A stretch of DNA of 64,000 nucleotides, taken from NCBI GenBank assembly GCA_001939145.1, contig LSRX01000677.1, forward strand, positions 109,154-173,153. The letters are read 5' to 3'. The first letter of the stretch is position 1. The number at the start of each line of letters is the position of its first letter. This document shows, piece after piece, positions 43,709-53,895 of the stretch. The notes below the pieces were generated by a model. It was given only the letters and a program-made list of their open reading frames with translations. It was not told the origin of the DNA and ran no database searches. The DNA comes from Symbiodinium microadriaticum (lineage: Eukaryota; Sar; Dinophyceae; Suessiales; Symbiodiniaceae). Position numbers and translations under genes: made by a program.

Positions 43709-43836
43709 GCCGCTGTCGGAACAGCAGCTGCGTTATGCAGCTCTGGACGCTCACTGCCTGCTGCAGCTGCTGAAAGCCATGGAGCCTTCGGAGCAGGCCG
43801 GCTTGATGCGTCTCGGGAGATTCGGAGACCTCGCCG
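43709..43836 (+). CDS. 3'-5' exonuclease, Exo III exon
   Basis: Between CTGACTAG and GCCG|GTGGCT. Reads RPLSEQQLRYAALDAHCLLQ then LLKAMEPSEQAGL. Y-A-A-L-D (Tyr codon 43734, Asp codon 43746) is the Y-x3-D motif that defines the DEDDy subclass. RPL-x-x-x-Q-L-x-YAA-x-DA is the classical sequence around it in RNase D/Werner/mut-7 proteins. This is the most diagnostic part of the gene. Confidence 0.75.
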
Positions 43837-44237
43837 GTGGCTGTGCTTTTCGGATTCTTGCGAGGAGTCTCATACAAAAGCATAGTAATGTTGGCCACCA
43901 TCCAGGAATCATCGCGGCATGCAGTGGCTCGTACACCGCTGCCTGCAACAAGACCTGAACGCTTTTGCATCTTCTTGGTCTTCTCTGCAGGAGCTCCTTT
44001 CGATCCAGGTTGACTTAGACCAGGAGCCTTGAAGCCGAATGCTGCAGATTTGTTTGGATTTAGGGCGGGAGTTGGATGAACACGTTTCGGGTGGTTGTTT
44101 CGGCCAGTCGAACTGCAAAGGAGTCTGCAAGCCTGGGAGATGCAAGGTACTACTTACAGTTACAGTGTCTTGCAAAAGCCTGTTTGACCAAGCAAAGCAC
44201 GCACGCTAACACTGTTTAAAGCACACAAACTCGGGTC

Positions 44238-44732
44238 TTGTCTCGCAGGAACCGGAGACCTGCATCGAATCCTCGGACGAGTTGTCAGGCCGGTTGGGCC
44301 TTGCAGCAGCTTTTTGTATTTTCTTGGCCCTGTTTTTGCGGCGCAGGGTTCTGCAGATTTACAGGTTTACGATGCTGTATGTGGAGAATGCTTACTGCGG
44401 TCGCGCCTGGTGTGTTTTCCTATGCACATCTATGGACCATGCCCTCGCAGCAATTGCTTTGCACAACCATGCCTGCTAAACATACCGTTGTGCATCCAGG
44501 CGTGGAGATCCGCGTAGGGCGCGTGGAGGCTTCCTGGTGCCTGGGACGAAGTGCGGGGCGGCCTTCTTGCAAGAACGCTCATCTGACGGAAGCCAAGGCC
44601 AATTCCGGGTTCCCGGCACCTGAGCGGATGTCGCGCCTCATGGCTTTCCGTCGGGGTGGGCTCCTAGGGCCGGATGCGGCAGGCTTGTTGGAGGTCTTGC
44701 CTGAAAGAAAAGCTTTGGAGCAGCAGTTGTAA
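44238..44732 (+). CDS. candidate downstream exons, possibly of the exonuclease gene
   Basis: The open frame includes EPETCIESSDELS (after CTCGCAG, before a possible junction) and, in its second half, VVHPGVEIRVGRVEASWCLG and APERMSRLMAFRRGGLL. The middle is Cys/Phe-rich and probably intron. No C-terminal domain can be named. Confidence 0.35.
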   Translation: MSRRNRRPASNPRTSCQAGWALQQLFVFSWPCFCGAGFCRFTGLRCCMWRMLTAVAPGVFSYAHLWTMPSQQLLCTTMPAKHTVVHPGVEIRVGRVEASWCLGRSAGRPSCKNAHLTEAKANSGFPAPERMSRLMAFRRGGLLGPDAAGLLEVLPERKALEQQL

Positions 44733-44768
44733 CCAGGAGCCTGTGTGACGCTTGTCTTTCCCTCTAGG

Positions 44769-45040
44769 AGTTTAGCCGCGTGAGCAACCAGCGAACTGCC
44801 ACTCCCAATTCAAGCCGGGTCACGTCCTCCGATTTTGAAAGCAGAGGTCAGCCTGGGCCGATACGGCCAGCGCCAGCTTGTGCAGGGGCCACTCGATCCG
44901 AACCATCGATTCGCCTCTCCCGTCCCGTTCTTGTGTCAATTTGTGATCCCTTCTGTCGCGGACCTATGACGCACTTCCGGGGCCGAGCCAGGTTTGGGCT
45001 GGGGCTTGGAGGTCGTGGTTCCAGCTTTGGGCCCCACTGA
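44769..45040 (+). CDS. candidate terminal exon, Arg/Gly-rich end
   Basis: After CCCTCTAG the frame reads SRVSNQRTATPNSSRVTSSD and ends in RGRARFGLGLGGRGSSFGPH. A disordered Ser/Thr then Arg/Gly tail could suit a nucleic-acid-binding protein. Membership in the exonuclease gene is only a guess. Confidence 0.33.
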
Positions 45041-45088
45041 TTGGCTTTGAAGCTAATTACACTTCGGCTTTCAGGTGCTTAGATGATG

Positions 45089-45304
45089 TTAGGCTAGGCC
45101 TCCCAGGAAAGCCTTAAACCACGTTCCGATTACAATTGTCAACACTGATATTCGTAAATACTCTTTCCTCGTAATTGTAGATCTTGACTCCTTGACAACA
45201 CCTGACCTCTGGTGGCCCCAGCCTATGCCTGCTTTTGGCATGCATTCATCGAGGGCCTGCATATTAGCTTCTTCAAGCTGTTGTTGGTGTGCTAACTGGT
45301 GCAC
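45089..45304 (-). CDS. minus-strand coiled-coil ORF
   Basis: Reads HQLAHQQQLEEANMQALDEC then a non-helical C-terminal part. The helix continues upstream (SRKRAAQQKLAA) across one in-frame TGA just beyond 45304. Either a pseudogene or an intron lies at the TGA. It opposes most exons of this region. Confidence 0.35.
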   Translation of the reverse strand: MHQLAHQQQLEEANMQALDECMPKAGIGWGHQRSGVVKESRSTITRKEYLRISVLTIVIGTWFKAFLGGLA

Positions 45305-45383
45305 TCAGGCTGCCAGTTTCTGCTGGGCAGCGCGTTTTCGTGATTTGCAATCTCTTGTCCCGCGAGCTCCCTGGCCGGCATAG

Positions 45384-45413
45384 CTCAATGAGATTGCGAA
45401 ACTTGCAGAAGAG
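45384..45413 (+). CDS. possible micro-exon
   Basis: Thirty nt between GGCATAG and GTAGAC, phase 0, reading LNEIAKLAEE. Too short to be sure. Confidence 0.25.
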
Positions 45414-45801
45414 GTAGACATGTAGTATATACTTAACTTAGATCTGAACGGGATGCCTATATAGGTACTTTAAGGCTTAAATCTGAACCATAATATAGGT
45501 TGGGCAGAGTTCGTAAGGGAGCGGGTCTGCCATGATTCAGGCTGCAACGCCTAACCCCTAAGCTCCCAAACCCGAAAGCCGTGCATCTCTGTGCCAGGCT
45601 CTGGGGTCTTCCCTCACAGGCAGGAGGACACCGTAGGGCCCGCACCGTTTTTTTTAAATATATACTTGTTCTTTTGTTTTTGTTTTGTGCCGCAGTTGAT
45701 GTGTCAAGCAGCTGCGCGCGAAGCTTCTGATGTCTTCAGTCCTCCGGGCTGCAGGAAGATGGCACGACCGAAATTAACCCGTTGAGTTCGGATGCACACA
45801 G

Positions 45802-45954
45802 ATCTCTTGAAAGAGCACGAAACCACGGGCAGGCGGGGCTTCTAGCCGCCCGTTTCGCAGACGGTCGCCGGGCCCTGGCGGAGCCGCCTCAGAATGCAGA
45901 GCTCGGGGAGGCCGATACTCGTGGTGTATCCGTGTTCTCGAGGGCTCTGCACAG
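45802..45954 (+). CDS. exon with consensus splice sites
   Basis: 153 nt between CACACAG and CAG|GTAGGT. Reads SLERARNHGQAGLLAARFAD then GRRALAEPPQNAELGEADTR. Ala/Arg-rich helix followed by an acidic segment. Good acceptor and donor; no family recognised. Confidence 0.5.
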
Positions 45955-46554
45955 GTAGGTCAGTTGCAGGGTGAGCCTGGACCTGCTCATAGGTTTTGAT
46001 GTCCACCCAAGTGTGGCTCAAGTGTTTCACGAATGTTCATGTGGCGGATGTAGCGGAGCGACTGCCTAGCCAAGTGACCCCAAGAGCTACTCGAACCCTA
46101 AAGACAAGGCCTCTCCGAATGCACAGAACGCAGAAGTCTGCAGGTGCTTGGCACAGAGAAAACATGGGCACCTATTGATCTGACGCTGCCGGACAGCCCG
46201 TGGGCGCTTCCTGCCAGGGGGGTTTGAGACGGGACATGCACTTCAAAAAGAGCGCCAACCACAACGTCTCTAATCTTGGAAGTTCCTTACAACAATTATA
46301 GTATACTGTCCTCCAAAACCCTATTCTAATTATTAAGGTCTCGATGTTCGGGTCGGGTCGGCTCCGTGGGTCCGTGCGCTTTGGATATGTGTCGTTTCGC
46401 CTTCGAGAGCACAGACGAAGGGAGCCTGAGAGCCTGAATCCCAAAGCCGTTTAGACCACTCGAAGAACTTGGCCCTACTTAAGGGTCTCCTTACCTCCTC
46501 GACCTCCGGGTGTTCATGCTTTGTTTTTATGGGCTTGACTCTTGAATCTCATCG

Positions 46555-46695
46555 CCGGAATGTGGGATACAATGATTATTATCAGTTATGTTATAATCAT
46601 TTAATGTTTTATTATCATCTAAAACAATATTCTTATATTTTTAATCTAAAACTTTGTAATGAATTTGGTATATCATCTTCATAATCTTCCATTAA
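46555..46695. other. short AT-rich patch
   Basis: About 140 bases of visibly AT-rich DNA (attattatc, aatattctta, aatctaaaac) inside otherwise balanced sequence. No ORF beyond low complexity. Confidence 0.6.
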
Positions 46696-47057
46696 ACGAA
46701 ATACCAGCACCCGGTCTGTGCTTGCTCCGGCCCCCCGGCTGCAGGACAACCCCTGGCAGCGTGCCTCCGCACGGCTGTCGACAAGTAAGGGTCTCGTGCT
46801 CCTCGATGGACAGCCCTTGAAATGTGCTACCTGGCGGTGCTACAGTGCTTAGGGGCCGGGGCGCGGAGATCAGCTTAAAGGAAGGCTCGGGGTTCGGACT
46901 TTGCCAGCGTGGTCGCGTTGCTATCATGGGCGGGGCGGCTTATTTCTGACAGCCTCAGCTTGGTCAGTTCATGCCCGGGGCATTGCAGCAGTAGTTTGAA
47001 TGAGGGCACGAGTGTTGCTGCAGGCTGGCGAGATCTGTAGCATCAGCGACAGAGGCG

Positions 47058-47236
47058 ATGGAACCAGCGGAGAGTTCACCTGAACAACGGCGAGTTTCGG
47101 CATTTCGGGTTTCCCGCTCCGGTACGATTTGTTTCGTCTCCGGTCTTTGGCTGCTCAAAGCTGACCGACAGAAGTACGGAAAGCTAGAGCTGTTGGTTTC
47201 GGATTTCGTTAGTCGACAACCCCTCGATGTTGCAAG
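47058..47236 (+). CDS. candidate exon from ATG
   Basis: Reads MEPAESSPEQRRVSAFRVSR then LLKADRQKYGKLELLVSDFV. Mixed helix/strand composition, with an acceptor-like CGACAG just upstream. No motif. Confidence 0.33.
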
Positions 47237-47360
47237 TTGGCCAAAGCCGCCAACGAGATCGCCTGTACAGTTCTGTTCACTGCGCGAGGGCTGCAAACAC
47301 ATGCTGAGGCCGCACGTCTGACTGCACTGGCCAAGGCGCTGCAACCCCCAACCCGAAACA
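47237..47360 (+). CDS. helical exon in another frame
   Basis: Reads LAKAANEIACTVLFTARGLQ then THAEAARLTALAKALQ. The Ala-rich amphipathic helix resembles the coiled-coil exons of the first half. It may follow the previous candidate after an intron or frame change. Confidence 0.4.
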
Positions 47361-48174
47361 TGTGCAGGGGTGTATGTGTATGCCATGTGTACGCCTCAAG
47401 CAGGGTGGTCGTGGTGGAGTGAAAGGGCCGCTACACCTGCACAAAGCAACTTGGGGTTCGGATCCGGGCTTCTGAGGCCAAGTCTGGAATCAACGCCCGG
47501 ATTCTCTCTCAGGTCTCGACCGTCCTCAATGTGCGAAGGAAAGGTCTAGGCGTTCCTAAAGGCGACACTCAAAGAGAGGGCCACCTACGACGCAGGGACC
47601 TGAATCCCTGCAGGATGGAACCGTCGCAACCATTGATTATTGGGTAGTTTGCAGATGACGCTGGTGACACTCTGAATTCGCTCCACCTCGAAGCCTACCC
47701 CGTGAAGCAGATTGAGCATACTGCTGGGCTGTAGAGCTGTGCAAAAGTCTCTTGAGGTCCAGCACTGCGCAGGATGCAGCAGCAGCCTTGAACTCAAGAG
47801 CATTCCGAGACCCGTAGGCCTTGCGACGCGTCCCCTGGTGAGCTGAGGCCGCCGTCTGCAGCTCTTCGCCACGAGCTTGCAGACCGGGTGGCTGTTTTAG
47901 GCTCTCCAGGATGCTGAAGAGGAATTCTTTGTGAGTCTATGTGGATGATCTTGAGAGCAGTTCTTCTAGGATACCCGAGTCAAATTGCGAATCTGCGAGA
48001 TCCTTCTTAGGTCAGCCATGTTTGCGCGAAGTCAAGCCGACAACCCGGGCTTGGGGCTCAGACAATGAGCCTCTGCCACTGATGGGATGATCAGAGCCTT
48101 CAGGGCCTGAGGGGGGCCGCGTGGGTGCATCCTATTCAAAGGGCTGCCTTTAAGTCCCATCCTGTCTGCCGGAC

Positions 48175-48265
48175 TAGAAGGGTTACTATACGGGATGCTA
48201 GAAGGATGACTATAAGGGATACCACAAGGGGTTGCTTAAAGTCGATAAGGGTTACTATAAGGCCC
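48175..48265. repeat. short direct repeats (gggttactata)
   Basis: Repeated gggttactata, gatgctagaagg and aagggataccac-type words spaced 20-60 bases. Confidence 0.5.
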
Positions 48266-48545
48266 CTAAACCCTAAACCCTAAACCCCAAACCCCAAACC
48301 CCAAACCCGAAACCTAAGCCTTTTTTTGCAACCCCCTCCATCGAGGACTCGAAGCCCCGACATCCCAGGTCTCGAGTTGCGCGCGGAGGCGAAGGGCTAG
48401 GAGAGTAGTAGTAGGGGGTTCAGAGCTGCAACCTGGGGTTCCGGTCTTTCTGCGTTCCTGTCAGGGTTCCTTTTTGGGTATTCTAGGGTCTGCGGTCTTA
48501 GGGAGTTTTGGGGTTTGGGTTTGGGTTTAGGGTTTGAGTTTGGGA
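48255..48545. repeat. CCCTAAA tract then TTTAGGG tract
   Basis: ccctaaaccctaaacccc at about 48262-48310 is followed by gggtttgggtttagggttt at about 48510-48540. Third example of the two strands facing each other. Confidence 0.8.
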
Positions 48546-49190
48546 TATGGGACAGCGCTGGAGTGGCTGAACTGTGTTTGCCGCCACTTCCGCCCGCTTA
48601 GAAAGTGCTGACTGATAGCAGCCCGTTGCTTGACCTGTTTGTTTAGGGTAGGATTTGGGGTTCAGTCCTGTCGCCAGATCGCCGCAGCCGGATCCCCAGC
48701 TGTGACAGCAACGACTCGTCAGTGGTCTCGTGCAAGTTTCGCGCGTGGTCTTTGGTTTAGCAAGTTGCCAATTGATTGGGGGCAGCGCCGAGCCCCTTTC
48801 ACACCTGTCATGCATTGAGAGAGGTTTCCGTGTCATTCTGTCGAAGGGAAGAGCAGCGGCTGTTTTGCCAGGAGGGATGCTGTCGCACCCGTAAGTACGT
48901 ACTAGTACAGTATTATCGTTGTTGTTTGGGGTGGAGAAAGTCGCATTAGCTTTACTGGCAACGGCGATATCGATCCTGACACAGTGCGAGCGACGCCAAA
49001 CAACTAGTAACTGGTAGTAGTGACAATGGCTGTTTTGATACGCAACATGGAGTCGTAGGGTGTATGCAATGTTCCTTGATAGCCTTGGGCTTTGGTCGGG
49101 TAAAGCGCAGTCGTTCCTGCAGATCATGTTGCAGTCCTGTGCGGCAGGTGACAAACCTTAAGGTTCTGCTACAATGACTTAGCTCCTCAG

Positions 49191-49325
49191 ATGCCAGCTG
49201 CTAAACGCTTGTTGTCAAGACACGTGAACAAGGTGTGGGATGCCGTTGCTGAGCTTGCGGAGATCGTCGGCGATGCGGCTCCTCCCGGAGCCATGTCCTC
49301 ATCTACCTGGAACCCTTCATGTATT
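49191..49325 (+). CDS. phase-0 exon with consensus splice sites
   Basis: Forty-five codons between AGCTCCTCAG and GTAAGA. Reads MPAAKRLLSRHVNKVWDAVA then ELAEIVGDAAPPGAMSSS. Helix then a disordered Ser/Pro segment. Boundaries and phase agree well. Function unknown. Confidence 0.55.
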
Positions 49326-49505
49326 GTAAGAGCTATCGAGGTTTGCTGCATTTCGGGCTCTGGGAGCCGCTCGAAACACATACTCGTTCCAGTCCATTTG
49401 TTCCAAGTGCGAGCAGCGCATGTGTCCATAACAGGGTGCTCTGAAGGGTTCTTGGAGTCTCCAAAGCTTTGCAGGCTGTACGCTTGACTTCGAACACTGG
49501 CTCAG

Positions 49506-49643
49506 GCAAGTGCTGCCATGTCTAGTTCAGCCTCACCTGCCCATGTAGGACCCGTGACGGCCAAGAGTCCGCTGGTGTTCACGATTTTTGGAACATTTGA
49601 GTCACTGGATGCTTGCTCGACCCGGTTGAATGCGAATGACTAA
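49506..49643 (+). CDS. probable exon of the same gene
   Basis: After CTGGCTCAG the frame reads ASAAMSSSASPAHVGPVTAK then LVFTIFGTFESLDACSTRL to a TAA. The Ser/Ala/Pro start resembles the end of the exon at 49191. It could be a terminal exon. Confidence 0.4.
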   Translation, partial: ASAAMSSSASPAHVGPVTAKSPLVFTIFGTFESLDACSTRLNAND

Positions 49644-49707
49644 ATATAGCGAAATGCTCCTGCTCTTTGACCTCGAAAGCTCTTACCGTGTGAGTGTGTG
49701 TGTGTGA

Positions 49708-49810
49708 GAAGGCGCCATTCAGAGCATGGCCAGCGCGGCTGTCGCCGGCGCAGCTGGCCTTAAACTGCGAGCATGGCTTCCGGTAGAAGAGACCCGGTGC
49801 TTTGATTTCC
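49708..49810 (+). CDS. candidate exon ending at a GTGAGT donor
   Basis: Reads GAIQSMASAAVAGAAGLKLR then AWLPVEETRCFDF and meets GTGAGT at 49811. The Ala/Gly/Ser-rich start may be a flexible or targeting segment. Confidence 0.4.
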
Positions 49811-50384
49811 GTGAGTAGTGTGATCAGAGAGTTGCAGTCCGAGTCTTATTCAGCGGCACGGTTCTTGCCACTGTCTGCCTCGCTAACACGGTATTGCGTG
49901 ACTGTTTCCACCATGTAATCTGAGACCACCAAATGCTGCGCCCCAAGCATCCCCAAGCCCTTCTAGTGGTCTTTGGGTGGTATTGAGGTCCAGAACTGCG
50001 AGAGTGGGACCCTCGGCGATGCATGCCGTGTACCTATGTATACCTGTGAAGCTGTGTAGCTGGGCTTCAACCTCGTGTTTAGGCTTTGGCGCTTAGGCCT
50101 TGGCAGAAGGCGTTTTTGACAATACTTCCAGGGGGAGGGAGGCATGTCGCGGATCAAGCAGACGCCAACCTGAACCGTAACCCCAACACCCCGCACGGCT
50201 GAATAGCCAGAGCCTGATCGACTTGCTTCTTCATCCCAGAACCTTCAAGAAGTTGGAGCAAACTGAGAGCGGTAAGGCTTGCTAGGGGTGTGGCCGTCGG
50301 TACCTGCTTTTCAAGTTCGGACCACACCCTCTTTAATCTTTGCCCTAGACTACCTGGCGCCTAGGCCGCGTCATTCCGGAAGCA

Positions 50385-50551
50385 ACGGCGTCCTGCAACC
50401 TCGTCACAAAAACACAGAGCCGGACATTCGACAGACATCGACGGACCAGATCGATGCAGCATCCTGCTTCTTGTGGATCTCACTCGAAGGCCGCATCGAT
50501 GGCTTGAGGGGCGAAGTGACAGAGCCAGGCCCCCATCTTCCCGCTGACTGA
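50385..50551 (+). CDS. candidate exon
   Basis: Reads HKNTEPDIRQTSTDQIDAAS then WISLEGRIDGLRGEVTEPG to a stop. It looks protein-like, but the start is not fixed. Confidence 0.3.
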
Positions 50552-50572
50552 GACTGAGACCATCTGCTTCAG

Positions 50573-50624
50573 GCTCTTCCCGGAGCTCCTAAGGGCCCAG
50601 GCTTTGGGCCTCCTTCAAGATAGA
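50573..50624 (+). CDS. 52-nt exon with consensus splice sites
   Basis: Between CTGCTTCAG and GTGAGT. Reads LFPELLRAQALGLLQDR, a leucine-rich helix. Strong signals at both ends. Confidence 0.5.
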
Positions 50625-50879
50625 GTGAGTAGTTGAAGAGTTATAGTTACCACTACCGCTACTAAGGATGGCTCCTTGTTATAACAAGTCTGCCTCAGCC
50701 CTCACCCGTAACCCTAAACCTACAGAAGTATATAAGTCACCTTTGGCTCTGCCTGAGGCTCGCCTTGCGCCTTGCCGGCATGGGCCCTCAGTGTGTTTGG
50801 TCCGATCGGTCTTCTGCGCTTGATTCCCAAGATGCCCTGATCATGTCCTTGCCTCCTTCTTAAAGAGTGTATACATATC

Positions 50880-50918
50880 AATATATATAGATAGATAGAT
50901 AGATAGATAGATAGATGG
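50880..50918. repeat. (GATA)n microsatellite
   Basis: Perfect gata tetramers after a short TA run. Confidence 0.92.
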
Positions 50919-51354
50919 ATCTTCATTTATTTATGCTCTAGTTCTGCATGTGTTCAGTCTCATATTCAGGCCACGCAGTATCTTGTATACGAAGACAGCG
51001 TGGGGGTTTTGATTGTGGCCCGAAGCATGTCACAGCGGGGCCAGTAACATTTCACCGGGTTCAATATACTGGCGACGGAGCCCTTATGTCCCACTGTCTA
51101 AACAGCGCTCTCTCCACGGAGCTTGATCCTTAACACGCGGATGCGACTTTGGGGTCTTGGGACCCCTCATTTTCGGAACTCTTAGCCTATCATTCTTGGT
51201 AGGATGATAGTGGTATCCCCTTATAGCCACGATCTCATGACCGGTGCAGATGATATTCCGATCATCCCCAACAAAGCCAAAGTCCGAGGCCTGGAGCGAC
51301 AGTCAAGTAGCCGTGAGGTGCCTTCTGGAGCTGGCATGGGCAGGGCTCTGTGCT

Positions 51355-51435
51355 GTGGGCTTTGGGGTTTAGGATTTGGGGTTGGGGGCCCTGAGGTGTA
51401 GGGTTTAGGATGGGGACAGGGGGTTTAGGTTGAGA
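51355..51435 (+). repeat. TTTAGGG-like tract
   Basis: Degenerate ggggtttagg words. Confidence 0.7.
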
Positions 51436-51592
51436 CGATGAGAATGAATGCTTGTAAGGAAGTTTAAGACATGGAGAGATGATAAAGGATGGCAGTATCA
51501 TTGGTTTTCTGACAGTCGTCTTCACAAGTGCCAGAGCGCAGTGGTAGTGCACGTCGTGTCACTTTGCCAAGCATACAAGCATGTAAGTGGCC

Positions 51593-51754
51593 ATGAAGGC
51601 GAAAAACCATAGCAGCGAAGAGAAAGCTGCGGAGTCAAGTTCTCCGATAACTTTGGTTCGGAGGGCAGTGGTCGAAGCTGAAGCCAGGCAGAAGGTCAAG
51701 AAGGACCATTACTCTAGGATTCTGTTGAGAGGATCTTCAGTTTTGTCCCGTTGA
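51593..51754 (+). CDS. small ORF with charged helix
   Basis: Fifty-three codons from ATG to TGA. Reads MKAKNHSSEEKAAESSSPIT then VVEAEARQKVKKDHYSR. Highly charged; could be an exon of a coiled-coil gene. No motif. Confidence 0.38.
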   Translation: MKAKNHSSEEKAAESSSPITLVRRAVVEAEARQKVKKDHYSRILLRGSSVLSR

Positions 51755-51979
51755 GAAGACCAGAAGTTTGCTGTTCGGCGCCAACTTCTACTCTGAGCTT
51801 AGGGTTTCGGGGGGGTTTTAGCCATTGACAACCACTGAGAGCCGATGCATGTCGCAAAAAACACTGTGTGGCACAACTTCCGGACGGATCCTTCCTGATC
51901 CTGAAATCGCGAGTCATTCAGAAACAGCGCCGGGACGAAGGATGAATTTGTAACCGAGTTTCAGTCTCAAGTCTGAAGG

Positions 51980-52101
51980 CCGTTCCGGATGAGACCCTTG
52001 CAACGTTCGACGTGAGGGGCAACGCCATGTTCCATCCAGCTGCACGCCTGCAGTCTGATTGCGGGTTGCACGGTGACGCTTGCCACATGCAGTGGACATA
52101 A
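51980..52101 (+). CDS. candidate exon
   Basis: Reads AVPDETLATFDVRGNAMFHP then AARLQSDCGL to a TAA. Protein-like; an overlapping minus-strand frame is also open, so the strand is uncertain. Confidence 0.28.
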
Positions 52102-52230
52102 CCAGGAGATGGGTTAGGGTTTGCATATCCGAGGTCCAGTAGACGAAGCACTGAAGATGTTGCAAACCAATCGCTTACCGCCTGAAGGTGGTTTCGCAAC
52201 TGCATGAATGAATGTGCTCCACAGGTATAG

Positions 52231-52389
52231 AACAAACTTCAAACGGACGTCGAAGCCAGAATCTTCAATTCACTGACCAATCAGTTACCATATGGGATAT
52301 CCGTCCATCTGTGGCTGCAAGAAAAACTGTTTCGTCATCCGTCCTATGCCTGCAAACACAACAAAAGTCAGGGATCAAACTATATCTAG
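52231..52389 (+). CDS. helical exon
   Basis: After GGTATAG the frame reads NKLQTDVEARIFNSLTNQLP then WLQEKLFRHPSYACKHNKSQ to a TAG. Good amphipathic composition. Confidence 0.42.
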   Translation, partial: NKLQTDVEARIFNSLTNQLPYGISVHLWLQEKLFRHPSYACKHNKSQGSNYI

Positions 52390-52428
52390 CTGTTGTAGAA
52401 TGTTGTGAGACCTGCCACTTTGTTCCAG

Positions 52429-52484
52429 GTCACACAGGAGAAAGCAGGCTTGCTCGATGCGTGCTTGTCAAGTTTGATGCATTG
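52429..52484 (+). CDS. short exon with splice sites
   Basis: Fifty-six nt between TTGTTCCAG and GTATGA. Reads VTQEKAGLLDACLSSLMHW. Helical, consistent with the exon at 52231. Confidence 0.42.
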
Positions 52485-52621
52485 GTATGATTGCACCTGG
52501 AGCGGGAGAGTGGCTTTTCTTTTCGTACAGGGCATCTTCATGTCTCCCCATCTCGCACCGAGGATGTGGATGAGAGTCTTTCGGCTGCGACTGCTGGCCC
52601 AAGCCAACAGGTGCCCCCATT

Positions 52622-52960
52622 AGAGCATTAGATCAAGCAGAGAATTTCTCAAAGAAATGATTCTTCGATTGTGTTACTTCACAACATGGAGCTTGAGAAA
52701 TCAAGACTCATAATTTGAGAGATCTCTAATATTACGAACGAGTAACCGACAAATAAATGAACAATAGACAACAACATCTTATACTATATACTCTATACTT
52801 TTATAAATTCAAGAAACCTTATATCAATAATATAGTTATAGAAGTTTCGTTTTCTTAATCTTACATACAAAGAGAACTAATACATATATAACTTCAACAA
52901 CAATTTGTCTTCAATGAATAATTTGTGTTTTTTCATTTATATTCTCTATTAAAACGGTGT
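52622..52960. other. AT-rich block, left
   Basis: Composition changes abruptly to AT-rich DNA without an ORF and returns to normal just before a palindromic element. It resembles the larger AT-rich block at 53.9-56.6 kb. Confidence 0.7.
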
Positions 52961-53022
52961 CATGCTGGTCGGTCGCCTCCCTTTGTTGGTGCGCGCCCCT
53001 GACCCCTGTGACCTCGTCCTTT

Positions 53023-53370
53023 GGCGCGTTTCCTTTTGAAAGCCTCTTGCGTGCCTGTCTCGCGGTTCCAAAATTCCGGAAATTTTAGTACCGGGAGCAC
53101 TTCTTTCCCGGTACTATCATTTCCGAAATGTTGAACTTTAGGAAATCTCGCGGTATTAAAATGTCGGAATTTTGGTAGCTTCAGGGGACAAGCTCCCGGT
53201 AATAAAATTTCCGAAATGTTTGCGACATGCTCGCGGTAATAAAGTTTCCGAAGTTTTAGTACCGGGAGCATGTCCCCAAAAAGAGGCTTGCAAGAGGAAG
53301 CGCATCAGGATTTGAGTGCCGAAATTTCAGTGAGACAGGCACGCAAGACACTTTCAACGGGAAGCGCGTC
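53023..53370. repeat. palindromic element with long inverted ends
   Basis: Outer arms 53023-53061 and 53332-53370 are inverted copies. A 16-base core (cttgcgtgcctgtctc at 53046) is exact, and the flanks match with a few changes. Inside are further inverted and direct copies of a taccgggagc / gaaattt unit (53079-53103, 53187-53215, 53244-53270). A degenerate second arm copy lies at 53282-53303. This looks like a foldback or MITE-like element; no transposase is present. The minus ORF across it is a product of the repeat. Confidence 0.75.
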
Positions 53371-53534
53371 AGGATCTTGGTAGCACGAGCTCCGGTGCCA
53401 CTCTCTCTGAGTGCAGGTGTCGATGCGTGTCTCCTATGTGTCTATGCGTCTGTCTCCGTGTTTGCTTTTGGCAAGCAGCGGCCTTTTTTTGGCTGTGAGA
53501 TCAACAAGCATGGACAGCCACTGTGTCATTGGAT

Positions 53535-53553
53535 TCTCCGTCTGTCTGTTTGN

Positions 53554-53609
<56 letters not shown>

Positions 53610-53753
53610 GTCTGTCTCTGTCTGTCTCTGTCAGTCTCTGTCAGTCTCTGTCAGTCTCTGTCAGTCTCTGTCAGTCTCCGTCAGTCTCTGTCAGTCAGTC
53701 AGTCAGTCTCTGTCAGTCAGTCAGTCAGTCTCAGTCAGTCAGTCAGTCAGTCA

Positions 53754-53785
<32 letters not shown>

Positions 53786-53895
53786 GCCTGCCTGCCTGTC
53801 TGCCTGTCTGCTTATTTGCCTGTCTGCCTGCCTGCCTGCCTGCTTGCCTGCGTGCCTGCCTGCCTGCCTGCTTGTTTGCCTGCGTGCCTGCCTGC
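53535..53895. repeat. (CTGT)n / (CAGT)n microsatellite with single-N join
   Basis: Tetramer array running CTGT, CAGT and CTGC. The word ctgtctgtttg sits on both sides of a single N at 53553, again suggesting duplicated contig ends. It borders the AT-rich block. Confidence 0.95.

Noticed and set aside
46009-46025. Possible relic of the dinoflagellate spliced leader (tgtggctcaag)
   Set aside because: Only about ten bases agree with the end of the leader and the upstream part does not match; too weak to claim. The similar words at 31799 and 34829 are equally weak.
48498-49154. A 218-residue minus-strand ORF
   Set aside because: Begins and ends in TTTAGGG-like repeat translation (NPNPNPK) and has no recognisable domain; likely chance.
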